Made by a program: the position numbers and the translations under genes
Origin: Alcanivoracaceae bacterium
GTDB taxonomy: Bacteria; Pseudomonadota; Gammaproteobacteria; Xanthomonadales; Marinicellaceae
Reading direction: 5' to 3'
Assembly: GCA_016744455.1 (NCBI GenBank)
Contig: JADGEI010000001.1
Coordinates: forward strand, 62,001 to 126,000
Length of the DNA: 64,000 nucleotides
Shown here: positions 32,827 to 42,970 of the stretch, piece after piece
How positions within the stretch are numbered: the first letter of the stretch is position 1
Layout: every line of letters begins with the position of its first letter
Notes under the pieces: model-generated
What the model was told of the DNA's origin: nothing
The model's database searches: none
What the model saw: only the letters and a program-made list of their open reading frames with translations

Positions 32827-35235
32827 TTATGTGTTATCAATTGGTTTTTTTGCTGCAATTTTGTCAAAAACCTTTTTATCAACGCTTCGAATGTGTAAAT
32901 CTCGCTGTGGATAAGGTATTTCTATGCCATCTTCTTTAAATGCTTTGAAAAGTTTGTAGTAATAATCACTTTTAATAGCATACGGGCGGTATCGATCGTA
33001 GATAAATACCCATACACGTAAAACAAAATCAAGAGAATTATCGCCTAGTCCAGTAAATAAAACAGTTGATTTTTGGCTTTCTCGATTGATGGTATGTTTA
33101 ACATTGTTGGCAACTTCTAATGTCACTTCTCTTACGTGTTCGGGATTAGCATCATATGAGACACCAAAAGGTATTTCAATACGTAAATAGTTATCATCAA
33201 ATGTCATGGATTTGACCCTGTTAGCAATTAATTCAGAGTTGGGCACAATGATATCATAACCTCCGTTTGTCCGAATAACTGTATAACGCATGGCAAGTTT
33301 TTGAACTTTTCCATGGGTTCCATCACTTAATGTTAAGGAATCACCTACTGTAAGTGTCCTATCAATTAATAAGATCATACCACTAATGAAATTATTGGCT
33401 ATGTTTTGCAAACCAAAACCAATACCTACTCCAAGCGCTCCAAAAACAATCATCATTTGCCCGAGGTTAAATCCTGCGGCTGATAATGCCGTTAAAAAGA
33501 CAAGAAAAGCGCCTAGGTAATATAGTAACGTGGAGATAGAATTAGCAGCACCTTCGGAAAGTTTTGTTTTTTTGCTTAATAATGGTGTGAGCCTCTTCCT
33601 TAAAAATCTTAGGAAAGTGAAACCTAATACAATGTACAGCAGCACTTTTACAATAATTGCAAGAGTAAAAGGTTTGTCACCAAAAGAAGCCAGTGGGTAA
33701 TAAAGTATACTTTTGACTTTGTCAAATTGAGTTTTAAATTTATCGCCAAACCACTGGCCTATTAATTCAATTTTATTCAATTGCTGTGATAAAAGAGATA
33801 AAACGCGATTATTTTTGCTTTGGCTTATTTCTATTGCAGTGTTATTGGAATTAATTTGTAGCGATAATCTTTGAATGGTCTTGAGGTTTTGTTCTAATTG
33901 TTTATTTAATAGATCTTGTTGCTTCACTTGGGTTTTTGATAGATCTTTATTGTCTGAAAACTGCTGATGTAATCGACTTATTTCTAACGTTGATCGGCCA
34001 AGAGAGTCAGATAAATTTTTATTTTTATCAATAAGTTTAAGCTGTTCAGTTAATTTCTTTTGCCACGATTTAATCGCATCTTGAAATTTACTAGGTCTAT
34101 TTTTTCTATTAGCATAAGCTGAAACCCATGCGAACTGGAATTTGTTAGTAAGTAACTTAACGTGTAACTCTTGCTCTTTTTGTTGAAGAAGGTTTTTTAT
34201 AAAGTATGAATATTGAACTTTATTTAGATTGAGTTGTTTTTTTAGTTGGAGTAAATTGATTTCTGCAGAATCATTCGTGTTTTTAATTTTGCGTTCCAGA
34301 CTGTCGAGTTCAAGTTCAGACTTCAATGAAATTTTATCAAAGTTAGAATTTAGTTTTTTATGTTCTTTTATGAGATTGTTGAGCTTTTCCTCAGCTGTTT
34401 TAACATTGTCATCTAGAGCCTGAAGGCTACTGTCATCAATTTGAATGTTTTTCACAATAGTAGGGAACGATTTTTCTTTTAGTTTGATTTGCTCGATAAC
34501 CAGTTCTAACTGGTGTTTATATTTGGTGCTTTTGAGTTTTAATATAGCATATTCTGCTTGGTATAGGTAAATATCTCTAATTAGGCTGTAAACGGATTGA
34601 GAGATTGGTTTTTTACTTAAAACTATGGTGTAGTCTACTATTGAATCATTTAGAATTTTTGCTAAATTATTAAGTCTTTTTTCGCTTTTATCTGTTAGTG
34701 AATGTAAGTTTGCTTTTTGTTGTTGGAATTCTTCAATAAAATCATTAATACGTTTTAAGGACTCTATTGAGTAAGGTTCTTCTAGCTGTAATGTATTCAA
34801 AGGTTTTTCTGATTTATCAATCTCTTGTAATAAGTTTACATGCTTATAGTGGATGTCCTTAATACTCTTAATGGCCTCTTTGATTTCTTCTTGTTTTTCT
34901 TTTTGTATCAGTAGTGTTTTTTTTGTTTCTTGGTTTACAAGGTTGTCAAGAATTTCTTGGTTTTTATCTTTTTCAAAGAGCGTTTCCGTTGTTTCAATTT
35001 TATGAGTATTGGTGTTTTTTTGTTCATTTAATTGGCTAACAATTTGTGCAATAAATTGTTTTCTCTTTTCCACATTTGCCTTAATTGTTTCAATATCACC
35101 TTCGTATAATTCTGTTTTAGAATTAGATGTTATGACAGGGAAAATTAGTTCGTTAGATGATAGTTTTGCTTCATTTTTTTGAGCAAAAGAAGAGGTGAAA
35201 ATAAATAACAATAATAGGGTGTTTTTTGTTCGCAT
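32827..35235 (-). CDS. MscS-family mechanosensitive channel with long periplasmic coiled coil
   Basis: Inner-membrane channel of about 802 residues that should open on membrane tension during osmotic down-shock. A signal peptide (MRTKNTLLLLFIFTSSFAQ) is followed by about 500 residues rich in Lys/Glu/Gln/Leu, predicted coiled coil, as in the large MscK/MscM type. Helices lie at about 525-650; the pore helix and MscS core are in FGALGVGIGFGLQNIANNF. The beta-domain motif NGGYDIIVPNSELIANRV follows. The ATG at 35235 is likely; a GTG one codon earlier is possible. Length is shorter than E. coli MscK (about 1100). Confidence 0.9.
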   Translation of the reverse strand: MRTKNTLLLLFIFTSSFAQKNEAKLSSNELIFPVITSNSKTELYEGDIETIKANVEKRKQFIAQIVSQLNEQKNTNTHKIETTETLFEKDKNQEILDNLVNQETKKTLLIQKEKQEEIKEAIKSIKDIHYKHVNLLQEIDKSEKPLNTLQLEEPYSIESLKRINDFIEEFQQQKANLHSLTDKSEKRLNNLAKILNDSIVDYTIVLSKKPISQSVYSLIRDIYLYQAEYAILKLKSTKYKHQLELVIEQIKLKEKSFPTIVKNIQIDDSSLQALDDNVKTAEEKLNNLIKEHKKLNSNFDKISLKSELELDSLERKIKNTNDSAEINLLQLKKQLNLNKVQYSYFIKNLLQQKEQELHVKLLTNKFQFAWVSAYANRKNRPSKFQDAIKSWQKKLTEQLKLIDKNKNLSDSLGRSTLEISRLHQQFSDNKDLSKTQVKQQDLLNKQLEQNLKTIQRLSLQINSNNTAIEISQSKNNRVLSLLSQQLNKIELIGQWFGDKFKTQFDKVKSILYYPLASFGDKPFTLAIIVKVLLYIVLGFTFLRFLRKRLTPLLSKKTKLSEGAANSISTLLYYLGAFLVFLTALSAAGFNLGQMMIVFGALGVGIGFGLQNIANNFISGMILLIDRTLTVGDSLTLSDGTHGKVQKLAMRYTVIRTNGGYDIIVPNSELIANRVKSMTFDDNYLRIEIPFGVSYDANPEHVREVTLEVANNVKHTINRESQKSTVLFTGLGDNSLDFVLRVWVFIYDRYRPYAIKSDYYYKLFKAFKEDGIEIPYPQRDLHIRSVDKKVFDKIAAKKPIDNT

Positions 35236-35463
35236 CACATTATTCTAGTGTTTTAGTTATATACATCGGTTAATCAAGAAATAATATTCTACTGCGAAAA
35301 AGAGAGGTTTTGTCAAAAATCTTTCACATTATCTTCAATTAGCTAATTATTATCATTAAATAAAGAAAGATTACTGTCTAAAACTAGACTTTTGCCCGCA
35401 ATAAATACATTCCTTGTGAAACACTATATAATATTCAGCGTTTTATCTTGATGGAGGGTTTTT

Positions 35464-36840
35464 ATGGGTGTTACAGCAATCGTTGTTTCTTTATTGTTAT
35501 TAATGTTTTTTGCTTATCGTGGCGTGTCAGTGATCATATTGGCGCCATTATTGGCTATGTTTGCTGTTTTATTTGCTGGGGAATCTTCGCAAGTTATGGG
35601 TGTTTATACACAGGTGTTCATGACCGGAGCTGTTGGCTTTATCGCCAAATACTTCCCTATATTTCTGCTAGGTGCAATTTTTGGCAAACTCATGCAAGAT
35701 TCTGGTTCTGCAAAAGTTATTGCATTAACGATTATTAAATTTGTTGGTAAAAAACATTCTGCATTAGCCATTGTAATGTCGAGTGCTTTATTAACTTATG
35801 GGGGAATATCAGTTTTTGTCGTAGCTTTTGCTGTCTATCCATTAGCAGCGGCTTTATTTAAAGAAGCAGATATACCAAAGCGTTTTATTCCTGCTACATT
35901 GGTATTAGGTGGGGCTACTTTTACAATGACATGCCTTCCTGGTACCAATCAAATTCACAATATTATACCTGGTTCATTTTTCGGTACTACTATTTATGCA
36001 GCACCAATCGTCGGGATCGTAGGTGGTTTTGTGGTTATGGTCTTTGGTATGTTATGGATTAATTACCGTATCAATTCAGTTGTTAATGAGGGTTATGGTA
36101 AAAACCATACCAATGAACCAGATAATATTGATGCGAGTCATTTGCTAAATTTTTGGATGGCTTTAATTCCGATAGTGGTGGTTATTTTAACTAATTATGT
36201 TTTTACTGAGTTATTGATACCAATGTGGGATACCAACTATTTGCAATCAGCAGAATTTGGGAGTACAACAGCCAGTAAACTCACGGGTATATGGTCGATG
36301 ATTGTTGCCTTGTTAGCAGCGAATATTGTAGTTATATCAATTAACTTTAAAAAATTTAGCAATATAAATAAAACATTGACTGAAGGTGCAGTGGGTTCGA
36401 TGTTGCCAACCTTTAATACAGGGTCTGAAGTTGGTTACGGTGTAACGATAGCTTCACTTGCTGCATTTGCTATTATTAAAGAAACAGTTGTTAATATATC
36501 ACCTGGAAACCCTATGATTTCTGAAGTGGTTGCCATTAATGTGTTGGCTGGCATAACAGGGTCTGCTTCAGGTGGTTTAACAATTGCACTTGGGGCTTTG
36601 GGTGACACGTATAATCAAATGGCAGAATCCTCAGGAATTCCATTGCAGTGGATGCACCGATTGGCTTCGATGGCGTCAGGAGGCATGGATAGTTTGCCGC
36701 ATAATGGTGCAATCATTACCTTATTGACTATATGTGGCTTATCTCATAAGCAGTCATATAAGGATATTGCAATGGTGTCTCTGGTGATACCTGTAGTAAT
36801 GGTTTTTTCTATGGCATTTGCTTTAACTGTGCTAAGATAA
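35464..36840 (+). CDS. GntP-family permease
   Basis: Inner-membrane H+-coupled permease of the gluconate transporter family, 458 residues, about 12 membrane helices. Typical GntP features are the N-terminal AYRGVSVIILAPLLAMFAV, FLLGAIFGKLMQDSGSAKVIA, TMTCLPGTNQIHNIIPG and the C-terminal SMASGGMDSLPHNGAIITLL. GntP homologues carry gluconate, glycerate, D-serine or related hydroxy acids; the substrate is not decidable from sequence. No sugar-acid catabolic genes lie nearby. GGAGGG 7 bp upstream supports the start, and a TATAAT is at 35427-35432. Confidence 0.9.
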   Translation: MGVTAIVVSLLLLMFFAYRGVSVIILAPLLAMFAVLFAGESSQVMGVYTQVFMTGAVGFIAKYFPIFLLGAIFGKLMQDSGSAKVIALTIIKFVGKKHSALAIVMSSALLTYGGISVFVVAFAVYPLAAALFKEADIPKRFIPATLVLGGATFTMTCLPGTNQIHNIIPGSFFGTTIYAAPIVGIVGGFVVMVFGMLWINYRINSVVNEGYGKNHTNEPDNIDASHLLNFWMALIPIVVVILTNYVFTELLIPMWDTNYLQSAEFGSTTASKLTGIWSMIVALLAANIVVISINFKKFSNINKTLTEGAVGSMLPTFNTGSEVGYGVTIASLAAFAIIKETVVNISPGNPMISEVVAINVLAGITGSASGGLTIALGALGDTYNQMAESSGIPLQWMHRLASMASGGMDSLPHNGAIITLLTICGLSHKQSYKDIAMVSLVIPVVMVFSMAFALTVLR

Positions 36841-36869
36841 CTATTGTTTTTTAATTTGAGGTTACGATT

Positions 36870-37430
36870 GTGAGAGGTAGTATGTTACTTTGGATAATTG
36901 TTGGTGGTACCATAGCCATTGGCGTATGGTTGGTCTCTTTATATAATAGCATGGTGAAACGCAAAAACCATGTAGAAGATGGTTGGAGTGGAATTGATGT
37001 GCAGCTTAAACGCAGGCATAATTTAATTCCTAATTTGGTTGAAGTAGTAAAAAAATATGCTGCGCATGAAAAAAATGTGATGGAGTCTGTAACTAGGTTA
37101 CGTAATGTGTCGCAAAACGCCACAGAATCGACAACAAATCAAGAGCAACTAGTGAGCAATGCATTAAATGGTTTGATGGTACAAGTAGAGGCATACCCTG
37201 ATTTGAAGGCGGATGCAAATTTCCGTGATTTGCAACAACAATTAAATAAAATAGAAGATGAAATACAATTGGCTAGAAGGTATTTTAATGGGGCGGTTCG
37301 AGAATATAATACATTGTTACAGTCTTTTCCTGCTTTGCTAATAGCGCAGAAATTTGGTTTTCAAGAAGCAGAATTTTTCGAACTTGAAGACAACGATGTT
37401 GCTAGAGAAGTCCCTAAGGTAAAGTTGTAA
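36870..37430 (+). CDS. LemA family protein
   Basis: A 186-residue LemA protein: one N-terminal membrane helix (LLWIIVGGTIAIGVWLVSLYN) followed by an alpha-helical bundle. Conserved LemA motifs are KRRHNLIPNLVEVVKKYAAHE and RRYFNGAVREYNTLLQSFP. LemA proteins are membrane-anchored, often encoded next to DUF2207/TPM proteins, and of unclear function. The start given is a GTG at 36870 with GAGG 8 bp upstream; an ATG at 36882 is an alternative. The next gene starts directly after the stop codon. Confidence 0.92.
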   Translation: MRGSMLLWIIVGGTIAIGVWLVSLYNSMVKRKNHVEDGWSGIDVQLKRRHNLIPNLVEVVKKYAAHEKNVMESVTRLRNVSQNATESTTNQEQLVSNALNGLMVQVEAYPDLKADANFRDLQQQLNKIEDEIQLARRYFNGAVREYNTLLQSFPALLIAQKFGFQEAEFFELEDNDVAREVPKVKL

Positions 37431-39272
37431 ATGAAAAGTTTTCTGTTACTTGTTTTAATGACTGGAATTGGTTATAGCCAGGAACAGGTTCTTGATTTCC
37501 ACTCAAGAATACAAATACTTGAAAATGGTAACCTTCATGTCGTTGAAAAAATTAAAGTTGTAGCAGAGAACCGTCGAATAAAGCATGGCATATACCGAAG
37601 CACACCAACCGTCTATTTTGGCGTGTTCTTCACTCATCGAAATTCAAATGTAGTATTGGTTAATACTAAATTGGATGGAAAGAATGTCGAATACCATAAG
37701 GAACGTTTGGTAAATGGTGTTAGGGTGTATTTGGGCTCGAAAGATAGTTACGTCAGTCGTGGTGTTCATACATATGAAATTGAATATATTTCAGAAAGGC
37801 AGGTGGTAGACCTGAAGGATAGTGATGGTTTGTATTGGAATGTAAATGGTAATGATTGGGGTTTTCAAATTAAAAAAGCCAGTGCTGACATTTATTTTCC
37901 AAGGCTTACGAATGTGATTAAACATGATGCTTGGACTGGTTATTATGGCAATAAAAATCAAGATTTTTCCACAGAAATATATGATGATCATATACATTTT
38001 GAAACCACAAAACCATTATATTCCAAGCAAGGTATAAGTGTTCAGGTGACATGGCCTAAGGGCCTGATTGGAGGTAAAGAAAGTAAGGTTTGGTTTTTTA
38101 TAAAAGATAATGTGTTTTGGTTTTTATCAATAATTATGCTTATTCTATTTCCCTTATATTTTTACATTACATGGAAGCGAGTAGGTGTGGATCCTGCTAA
38201 AAGCCCAATTTTTCCTCGATTTGAACCACCTTCAGGTCTATCCGCAGCTGCAACACGTTATATTAGTAAAAACTATTTTGATGGTAAGGCTTTTTCTAGT
38301 GCTGTCATGAGCATGGCTGTAAAGCAATACATCAGTATTAAACAAAACTCTAAAAGTAATTTTACTTTTACCAAACTAGGTAAGAGTAGTCTAAAGGGCT
38401 TGTCGAAAGGAGAGTTGAAAACATATAACAAGCTCTTTTCAGTTGCCAATAGTATTGTCATTAAGAAAAAGTATAACGCTAAAATAAAGAGTGCCTTCAA
38501 TACACTTAATAGCACTTTGAAGTATGAATATAAGGATGTGTGTTATAGAGATAATAATGGACTATGGATAGTAGGTGTTGTTTTAAGTTGTTTTGCTCTG
38601 TTGTTTAATTGGGGGCACTTTTTTAACTTTGCTGGTTATGCTGTTAGTTTTTTAATTGCTCCAATTGCAGCAATTATTTTATCAGCGGTTGGCTTGATAA
38701 ATTCAAATAAAGCAATGATGAAAATTGTTGCTGTAGTGCTTCCTGCCTCTGTTTTAACTATTCTCTTAATGGCTCAGGAAGATAAAGTGTATATCGCTTA
38801 TTTGATTGTGATAATTGTTATATTGATTATTAATGGGACATTTTTCTATCTCATTCAGTCGCCAACTGTTTTTGGCCGGAAATTGTTAGATAAAATATCT
38901 GGATTTAAAATGTACTTGACAACAGCTGAACAAGACAGGTTGGAACTTTTGCACCCACCTGAAATGACTCCAGAGCTATTCGAAAAATATTTGCCTTATG
39001 CCCTAGCATTAGGTGTTGAAAATTCTTGGTCAGAACAATTTGACAAAGCCATGAGGATTCAAGGCAAAGATGCCAGCTCTTATCATCCATCCTGGTATGT
39101 TGGTAATAGCTACTCTAATTTTAATATTTCATCAACGGCTAGCACCATTGGTGCAGGACTTGCTAGTTCTGTAGTATCTGCATCTACACCGCCATCTCAG
39201 TCTGGTGGTAGTTTTGGAGGTGGTGGATTTTCAGGCGGCGGTGGTGGTGGCGGTGGTGGCGGTGGCTGGTAA
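37431..39272 (+). CDS. DUF2207-domain membrane protein with glycine-rich tail
   Basis: A 613-residue membrane protein paired with LemA. Signal peptide MKSFLLLVLMTGIGYSQ, then an extracytoplasmic DUF2207 beta domain (about 20-220; VLDFHSRIQILENGNLHVVEKI). A membrane helix is at about 222-243 and two to four more at about 375-465. The cytoplasmic part between them is helical. The C terminus ends in a low-complexity Gly/Ser tail (SFGGGGFSGGGGG...GW) typical of this family. Function unknown; start codon abuts the lemA stop, so they form an operon. Confidence 0.9.
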   Translation: MKSFLLLVLMTGIGYSQEQVLDFHSRIQILENGNLHVVEKIKVVAENRRIKHGIYRSTPTVYFGVFFTHRNSNVVLVNTKLDGKNVEYHKERLVNGVRVYLGSKDSYVSRGVHTYEIEYISERQVVDLKDSDGLYWNVNGNDWGFQIKKASADIYFPRLTNVIKHDAWTGYYGNKNQDFSTEIYDDHIHFETTKPLYSKQGISVQVTWPKGLIGGKESKVWFFIKDNVFWFLSIIMLILFPLYFYITWKRVGVDPAKSPIFPRFEPPSGLSAAATRYISKNYFDGKAFSSAVMSMAVKQYISIKQNSKSNFTFTKLGKSSLKGLSKGELKTYNKLFSVANSIVIKKKYNAKIKSAFNTLNSTLKYEYKDVCYRDNNGLWIVGVVLSCFALLFNWGHFFNFAGYAVSFLIAPIAAIILSAVGLINSNKAMMKIVAVVLPASVLTILLMAQEDKVYIAYLIVIIVILIINGTFFYLIQSPTVFGRKLLDKISGFKMYLTTAEQDRLELLHPPEMTPELFEKYLPYALALGVENSWSEQFDKAMRIQGKDASSYHPSWYVGNSYSNFNISSTASTIGAGLASSVVSASTPPSQSGGSFGGGGFSGGGGGGGGGGGW

Positions 39273-39309
39273 AAGCTCATTTATAAACTTTAAATTCTAA
39301 ATAAATTAT

Positions 39310-41190
39310 ATGCATTCTTTTAAAAAAACTTCATTAGTGTTTATAACACTACTCGTTAATATAGCTTGTCAGCAATCAAGCTATATTAAATCGACAAAAA
39401 TAATCGCTGGAAAGGATTATCATTCTTTTGCAAATACAGAAGATGTGGTTATTACCCACATTAATCTTAATTTGAAAGTTAATTTTGATAACAACACAAT
39501 TCATGGTTTAAATGCCATGGATTTAAAACGTAAAAATCCAAATGTGAAGCATGTTATATTGGATACGAGAGACTTAACTATAATTAATGTACGTACACCT
39601 GACGGTCATGGTAGAATTTTGCCAGTTAAATGGCACATGGGACGCAAGGACCCTTTGCTTGGTCAAGAACTTGTTATTGAAATGCCGAAATCTAATAAGC
39701 TTGTGGTTGAATATGTGACATCACCTAATTCAACTGGTTTGCAATGGCTCAAACCATTACAAACTAGTGGGAAAAAACACCCGTTCTTGTATTCGCAATC
39801 AGAAGCTATTCATGCACGTAGTTGGATACCGTTACAAGATACGCCGCAGGTGAGGCAAACGTATACGGCAACAGTAAAAGTGGATAAAAATTTGCGAGCA
39901 GTTATGAGTGCTTATAACAACCCCAAATTGATGACACGTTTTAGAAGTTACAGTTTTACAATGCCACAAGCTATTCCATCTTACTTAATTGCTCTAGCAG
40001 TAGGAAATTTAAAATACCAATCTATAGGGCCTAGAAGCGGTGTTTGGGCAGAACCTGTTATCCTTAAACAAGCAGCAGATGAGTTTTCTGAAACAGAACA
40101 GATGATCCAAGCTGGTGAAAAACTCTATGGAAAATACGATTGGGAGACTTATGATTTATTGATATTGCCCTCAAGTTTTCCTTTTGGTGGAATGGAAAAC
40201 CCAAGGTTGTCATTTATAACTCCAACAGTCATAGCTGGAGATAAATCATTGGTTTCATTGATAGCTCATGAGTTGGCACATTCATGGTCTGGCAACCTAG
40301 TAACAAATGCTACATGGCGAGATTTATGGTTAAATGAAGGGTTTACAACTTATTTTGAATCACGTATAACAGAGTCAGTTAAAGGTGTTGAAGTAAAAAA
40401 CATGGAAGGGGTGTTATCCTATCAAGATTTGATCAGTGAGTTACCTGAACTACATAAAAAAGATCAAAAGTTAGCACTTGATTTACGTGATCAAGATCCA
40501 GATGATGCTTTTACTGAAATTCCGTACACAAAAGGAAAGCTATTCTTAGATTGGTTGGAATCCAAGTTTGGAAGAAAGAATTTTGATGCTTTTGTTAAAG
40601 CATATTTTAATTATTTTAGGTTTCAAAGCATAACGACGGAACAGTTTGTCGAGTATTTAGATGAGAACCTGGTTAAAAAGTATCCTGATGTCATTAAGTT
40701 AAAGCAAGCTAAAGAATGGATTTATGCAGATGGTTTACCTAAAGGTGCAATTGTTCCTCAAACACAAGTGTTTGTATCAATTGATGCGTTAATAGAGCAG
40801 TGGTTGAATCGCAAAATAGCAACCGAAGACCTAGCAGTCGATAGCTGGAGTACTCAACAGTGGTTGTATTTTCTTAATGGGCTGATTGGAAAAATAGATT
40901 ACACAAGAATGTCTGAACTAGATTTGGCTTATAATCTTACCAAGTCGCAAAATTCAGAAATTGCGCATGTGTGGTTTTTATTAAGTATTAAATATAACTA
41001 TGACATTGCTTTTGAGGTTATGGAGGGTTATTTGATTGAAATTGGTAGGAGAAAATTAATTGTCCCTTTGTATAAAGAACTAGCTAAAACAGAAAAGAAC
41101 AAATTGTGGGGCAAGCGTGTCTATGAGCAAGCAAAAGCGGGTTATCATAGTTTGGCACAAGTAACCATTGATAAAATATTCATCAAATAG
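39310..41190 (+). CDS. M1-family zinc aminopeptidase (leukotriene A4 hydrolase-like)
   Basis: A 626-residue metallopeptidase. The exopeptidase motif is FGGMENPRL (about 291-299), and the zinc site is H320-E-L-A-H324 with the third ligand E343 in WLNEGFTTYFE. The catalytic Tyr is expected in the EIPYTKGKLFL segment. The C-terminal about 180 residues are an LTA4H-type helical domain. The N terminus MHSFKKTSLVFITLLVNIAC is a signal peptide ending in Cys; the lipobox is atypical (NIAC), so lipoprotein status is uncertain. Likely trims N-terminal residues from peptides in the periplasm or envelope. Stands 37 bp after the DUF2207 gene. Confidence 0.92.
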   Translation: MHSFKKTSLVFITLLVNIACQQSSYIKSTKIIAGKDYHSFANTEDVVITHINLNLKVNFDNNTIHGLNAMDLKRKNPNVKHVILDTRDLTIINVRTPDGHGRILPVKWHMGRKDPLLGQELVIEMPKSNKLVVEYVTSPNSTGLQWLKPLQTSGKKHPFLYSQSEAIHARSWIPLQDTPQVRQTYTATVKVDKNLRAVMSAYNNPKLMTRFRSYSFTMPQAIPSYLIALAVGNLKYQSIGPRSGVWAEPVILKQAADEFSETEQMIQAGEKLYGKYDWETYDLLILPSSFPFGGMENPRLSFITPTVIAGDKSLVSLIAHELAHSWSGNLVTNATWRDLWLNEGFTTYFESRITESVKGVEVKNMEGVLSYQDLISELPELHKKDQKLALDLRDQDPDDAFTEIPYTKGKLFLDWLESKFGRKNFDAFVKAYFNYFRFQSITTEQFVEYLDENLVKKYPDVIKLKQAKEWIYADGLPKGAIVPQTQVFVSIDALIEQWLNRKIATEDLAVDSWSTQQWLYFLNGLIGKIDYTRMSELDLAYNLTKSQNSEIAHVWFLLSIKYNYDIAFEVMEGYLIEIGRRKLIVPLYKELAKTEKNKLWGKRVYEQAKAGYHSLAQVTIDKIFIK

Positions 41191-41251
41191 ACCCAATAAA
41201 CCACGATAAAACAAAAATATCATTAAATTGTAAATAAAAGTGATTAATTGG

Positions 41252-41281
41252 TTGTTAATGATAGCGTCTTTAAGTTAAAAT
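41252..41281 (+). promoter_or_regulatory. Possible promoter of the rpsP operon
   Basis: TTGTTA (41252-41257), 18-bp spacer, TAAAAT (41276-41281), about 65 bp before rpsP. Followed by a G+C-richer start region (CGCCGGCTCG) resembling a stringent-type discriminator. Modest match only. Confidence 0.35.
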
Positions 41282-41345
41282 CGCCGGCTCGTTGAATCGG
41301 ACTCATTGTGTGGGTCTGAAATAATATAAATTTTAGAGGAAACTC

Positions 41346-41621
41346 ATGGTAGTAATTAGATTATCGCGTCACGGTGCAAAAAGAGCACCTTTTTATCACG
41401 TAGTCGCTGCGGATCACCGTATGCCACGTGATGGTCGCAACTTAGAAAGACTTGGATTTTTTAATCCTGTAGCTCGTGGTCAAGAAGAAAGATTGAGACT
41501 TGATGTTGATGCAATTGAAGCGTGGGTTGCAAAAGGTGCACAGCTTTCTGATCGTGTTAAAGCATTGGTAAAAGAAGCAAAAGCAGCACCTGTTGCTAAA
41601 GTAACGGAAGAAGCCGCTTAA
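41346..41621 (+). CDS. rpsP: 30S ribosomal protein S16
   Basis: Small-subunit protein of 91 residues needed for 30S assembly. The N terminus [20 protein letters not shown] and the following [19 protein letters not shown] are characteristic. The C-terminal tail is Ala/Lys-rich. It has TTAGAGGAAACTC with AGAGGA 6 bp before the ATG. First gene of the rpsP-rimM-trmD-rplS-rpmB-rpmG operon. Confidence 0.97.
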   Translation: MVVIRLSRHGAKRAPFYHVVAADHRMPRDGRNLERLGFFNPVARGQEERLRLDVDAIEAWVAKGAQLSDRVKALVKEAKAAPVAKVTEEAA

Positions 41622-41645
41622 ACTTTTTAAGCACTTCGAGTTAAA

Positions 41646-42140
41646 ATGAATACTAACGGCCGGATATTAATTGGAAAAATATCTGGCTGTTTTGGTGTAA
41701 AAGGGTGGCTGAAAATTTTTTCATACAGCAACCCAAGAGAAAATATTGTATCGTATAATAATTGGATTATTGGTAACAAATTATTTGAATCGATCCAAGC
41801 AAAGAAACAAGGAAAACTCATTGTAGCTAAACTTGTAGGAATTGATGACAAAGATGCTGCCCAAGCGATGATTGGGCAAAAAATTGAAATTGAAAAGCAA
41901 CAACTAGCACAACTAGATGATGGCCATTATTATTGGCATGACTTAGAGGGCTTAGAAGTTAGTAATACAAATGGAATTGCATTTGGTCAATTGGAAAGTG
42001 TTTTAGAAACGGGTGCAAATGATGTCATCTTTGTAAAAGGTGAACGAACCAGAGTTATACCCTATATTCTAGATACAGTCATACTAAAAGTGGATTTAGA
42101 ACAAAAAACCATGCTCGTAGATTGGCATGAAGATGACTAA
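41646..42140 (+). CDS. rimM: Ribosome maturation factor RimM
   Basis: A 164-residue assembly factor that binds S19 and helps 30S head maturation. The N-terminal domain begins RILIGKISGCFGVKGWLKIFSY (the conserved G-x-GxxG-x-V/KG motif). The C-terminal PRC-barrel includes YYWHDLEGLEVSN and TRVIPYILDTVILKVDLEQKTMLVDW. It follows rpsP by 24 bp and its stop precedes trmD directly. Confidence 0.96.
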   Translation: MNTNGRILIGKISGCFGVKGWLKIFSYSNPRENIVSYNNWIIGNKLFESIQAKKQGKLIVAKLVGIDDKDAAQAMIGQKIEIEKQQLAQLDDGHYYWHDLEGLEVSNTNGIAFGQLESVLETGANDVIFVKGERTRVIPYILDTVILKVDLEQKTMLVDWHEDD

Positions 42141-42824
42141 ATGAAATTTACAGTAATTTCAATTTTTCCGGAAATGGTTGAAGATGTACTGTCTTATGGA
42201 GTTATTGGTAAGGCGATAAAGAAAGGTTTAATTGAGTTAGAAACAATTAATCCTAGGTCTTTTAGTATTGATAAACATTCACGTGTGGATGACAGGCCAT
42301 TTGGAGGCGGAGCAGGAATGGTTATGATGTTTGACCCTTTGGCTAAAACTGTAGATCATTTAAAAAAACAGGATAAAAATTTAAAATTAAGTTTTTTAAG
42401 CCCACACGGAAAAATTCTTAATCAAAAAAAAATTAATAAACTAGCACAACAACGACATATGGTTTTATTGTGTGGTAGATACGAAGGAATCGATCAAAGA
42501 TTTTTAGATAAATATGTTGATAATGAAATATCACTTGGTGATTTTGTTATTAGCGGTGGAGAGTTGGCTGCTGCGGCATTGATTGATGCAGTTGCAAGAC
42601 AAATTCCTAAAGTATTAGGCGACGATGAATCGGCAAAAACTGATTCTTTTATGCAAGATTCTTTAACGGCTCCACAATACACAAGGTCTGATAAGTTAAA
42701 ACAAGTGGGTGTTCCAGAAGTATTACTTTCTGGCAATCATGCAAAAATTGCCGAATGGCGAACAATGCAAGCTTTAAAAGCAACCCAATTAAAACGACCA
42801 GATCTTTTACAAGATAAAGAGTAG
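42141..42824 (+). CDS. trmD: tRNA (guanine-N1)-methyltransferase TrmD
   Basis: Methylates G37 of tRNAs using S-adenosylmethionine, preventing frameshifts. The SPOUT-class protein of 227 residues has DDRPFGGGAGMVM near residues 50-62. The trefoil-knot SAM site is LLCGRYEGIDQRF plus SLGDFVISGGELAA. The C-terminal NHAKIAEWR helix is the tRNA-binding tail, here a little shorter than in E. coli (255). Starts right after the rimM stop codon. Confidence 0.97.
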   Translation: MKFTVISIFPEMVEDVLSYGVIGKAIKKGLIELETINPRSFSIDKHSRVDDRPFGGGAGMVMMFDPLAKTVDHLKKQDKNLKLSFLSPHGKILNQKKINKLAQQRHMVLLCGRYEGIDQRFLDKYVDNEISLGDFVISGGELAAAALIDAVARQIPKVLGDDESAKTDSFMQDSLTAPQYTRSDKLKQVGVPEVLLSGNHAKIAEWRTMQALKATQLKRPDLLQDKE

Positions 42825-42970
42825 TAATACTCTAAACGGCAGAACCTCTGATTAAATCGCTCTTAACTTTGAGTTTGTAGAATGTACGTTCTGATTTGTT
42901 AAACATTATTGGTATGAATCGGGCTTAATTTGACACCGGCAACCAATAATAAATTTTAAGGTAAATCGCA

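Noticed and set aside
39190..39269. Glycine-codon run at the end of the DUF2207 gene as a repeat-caused frameshift
   Set aside because: A Gly/Ser-rich tail is normal in DUF2207 proteins and the frame stays open to a proper stop.
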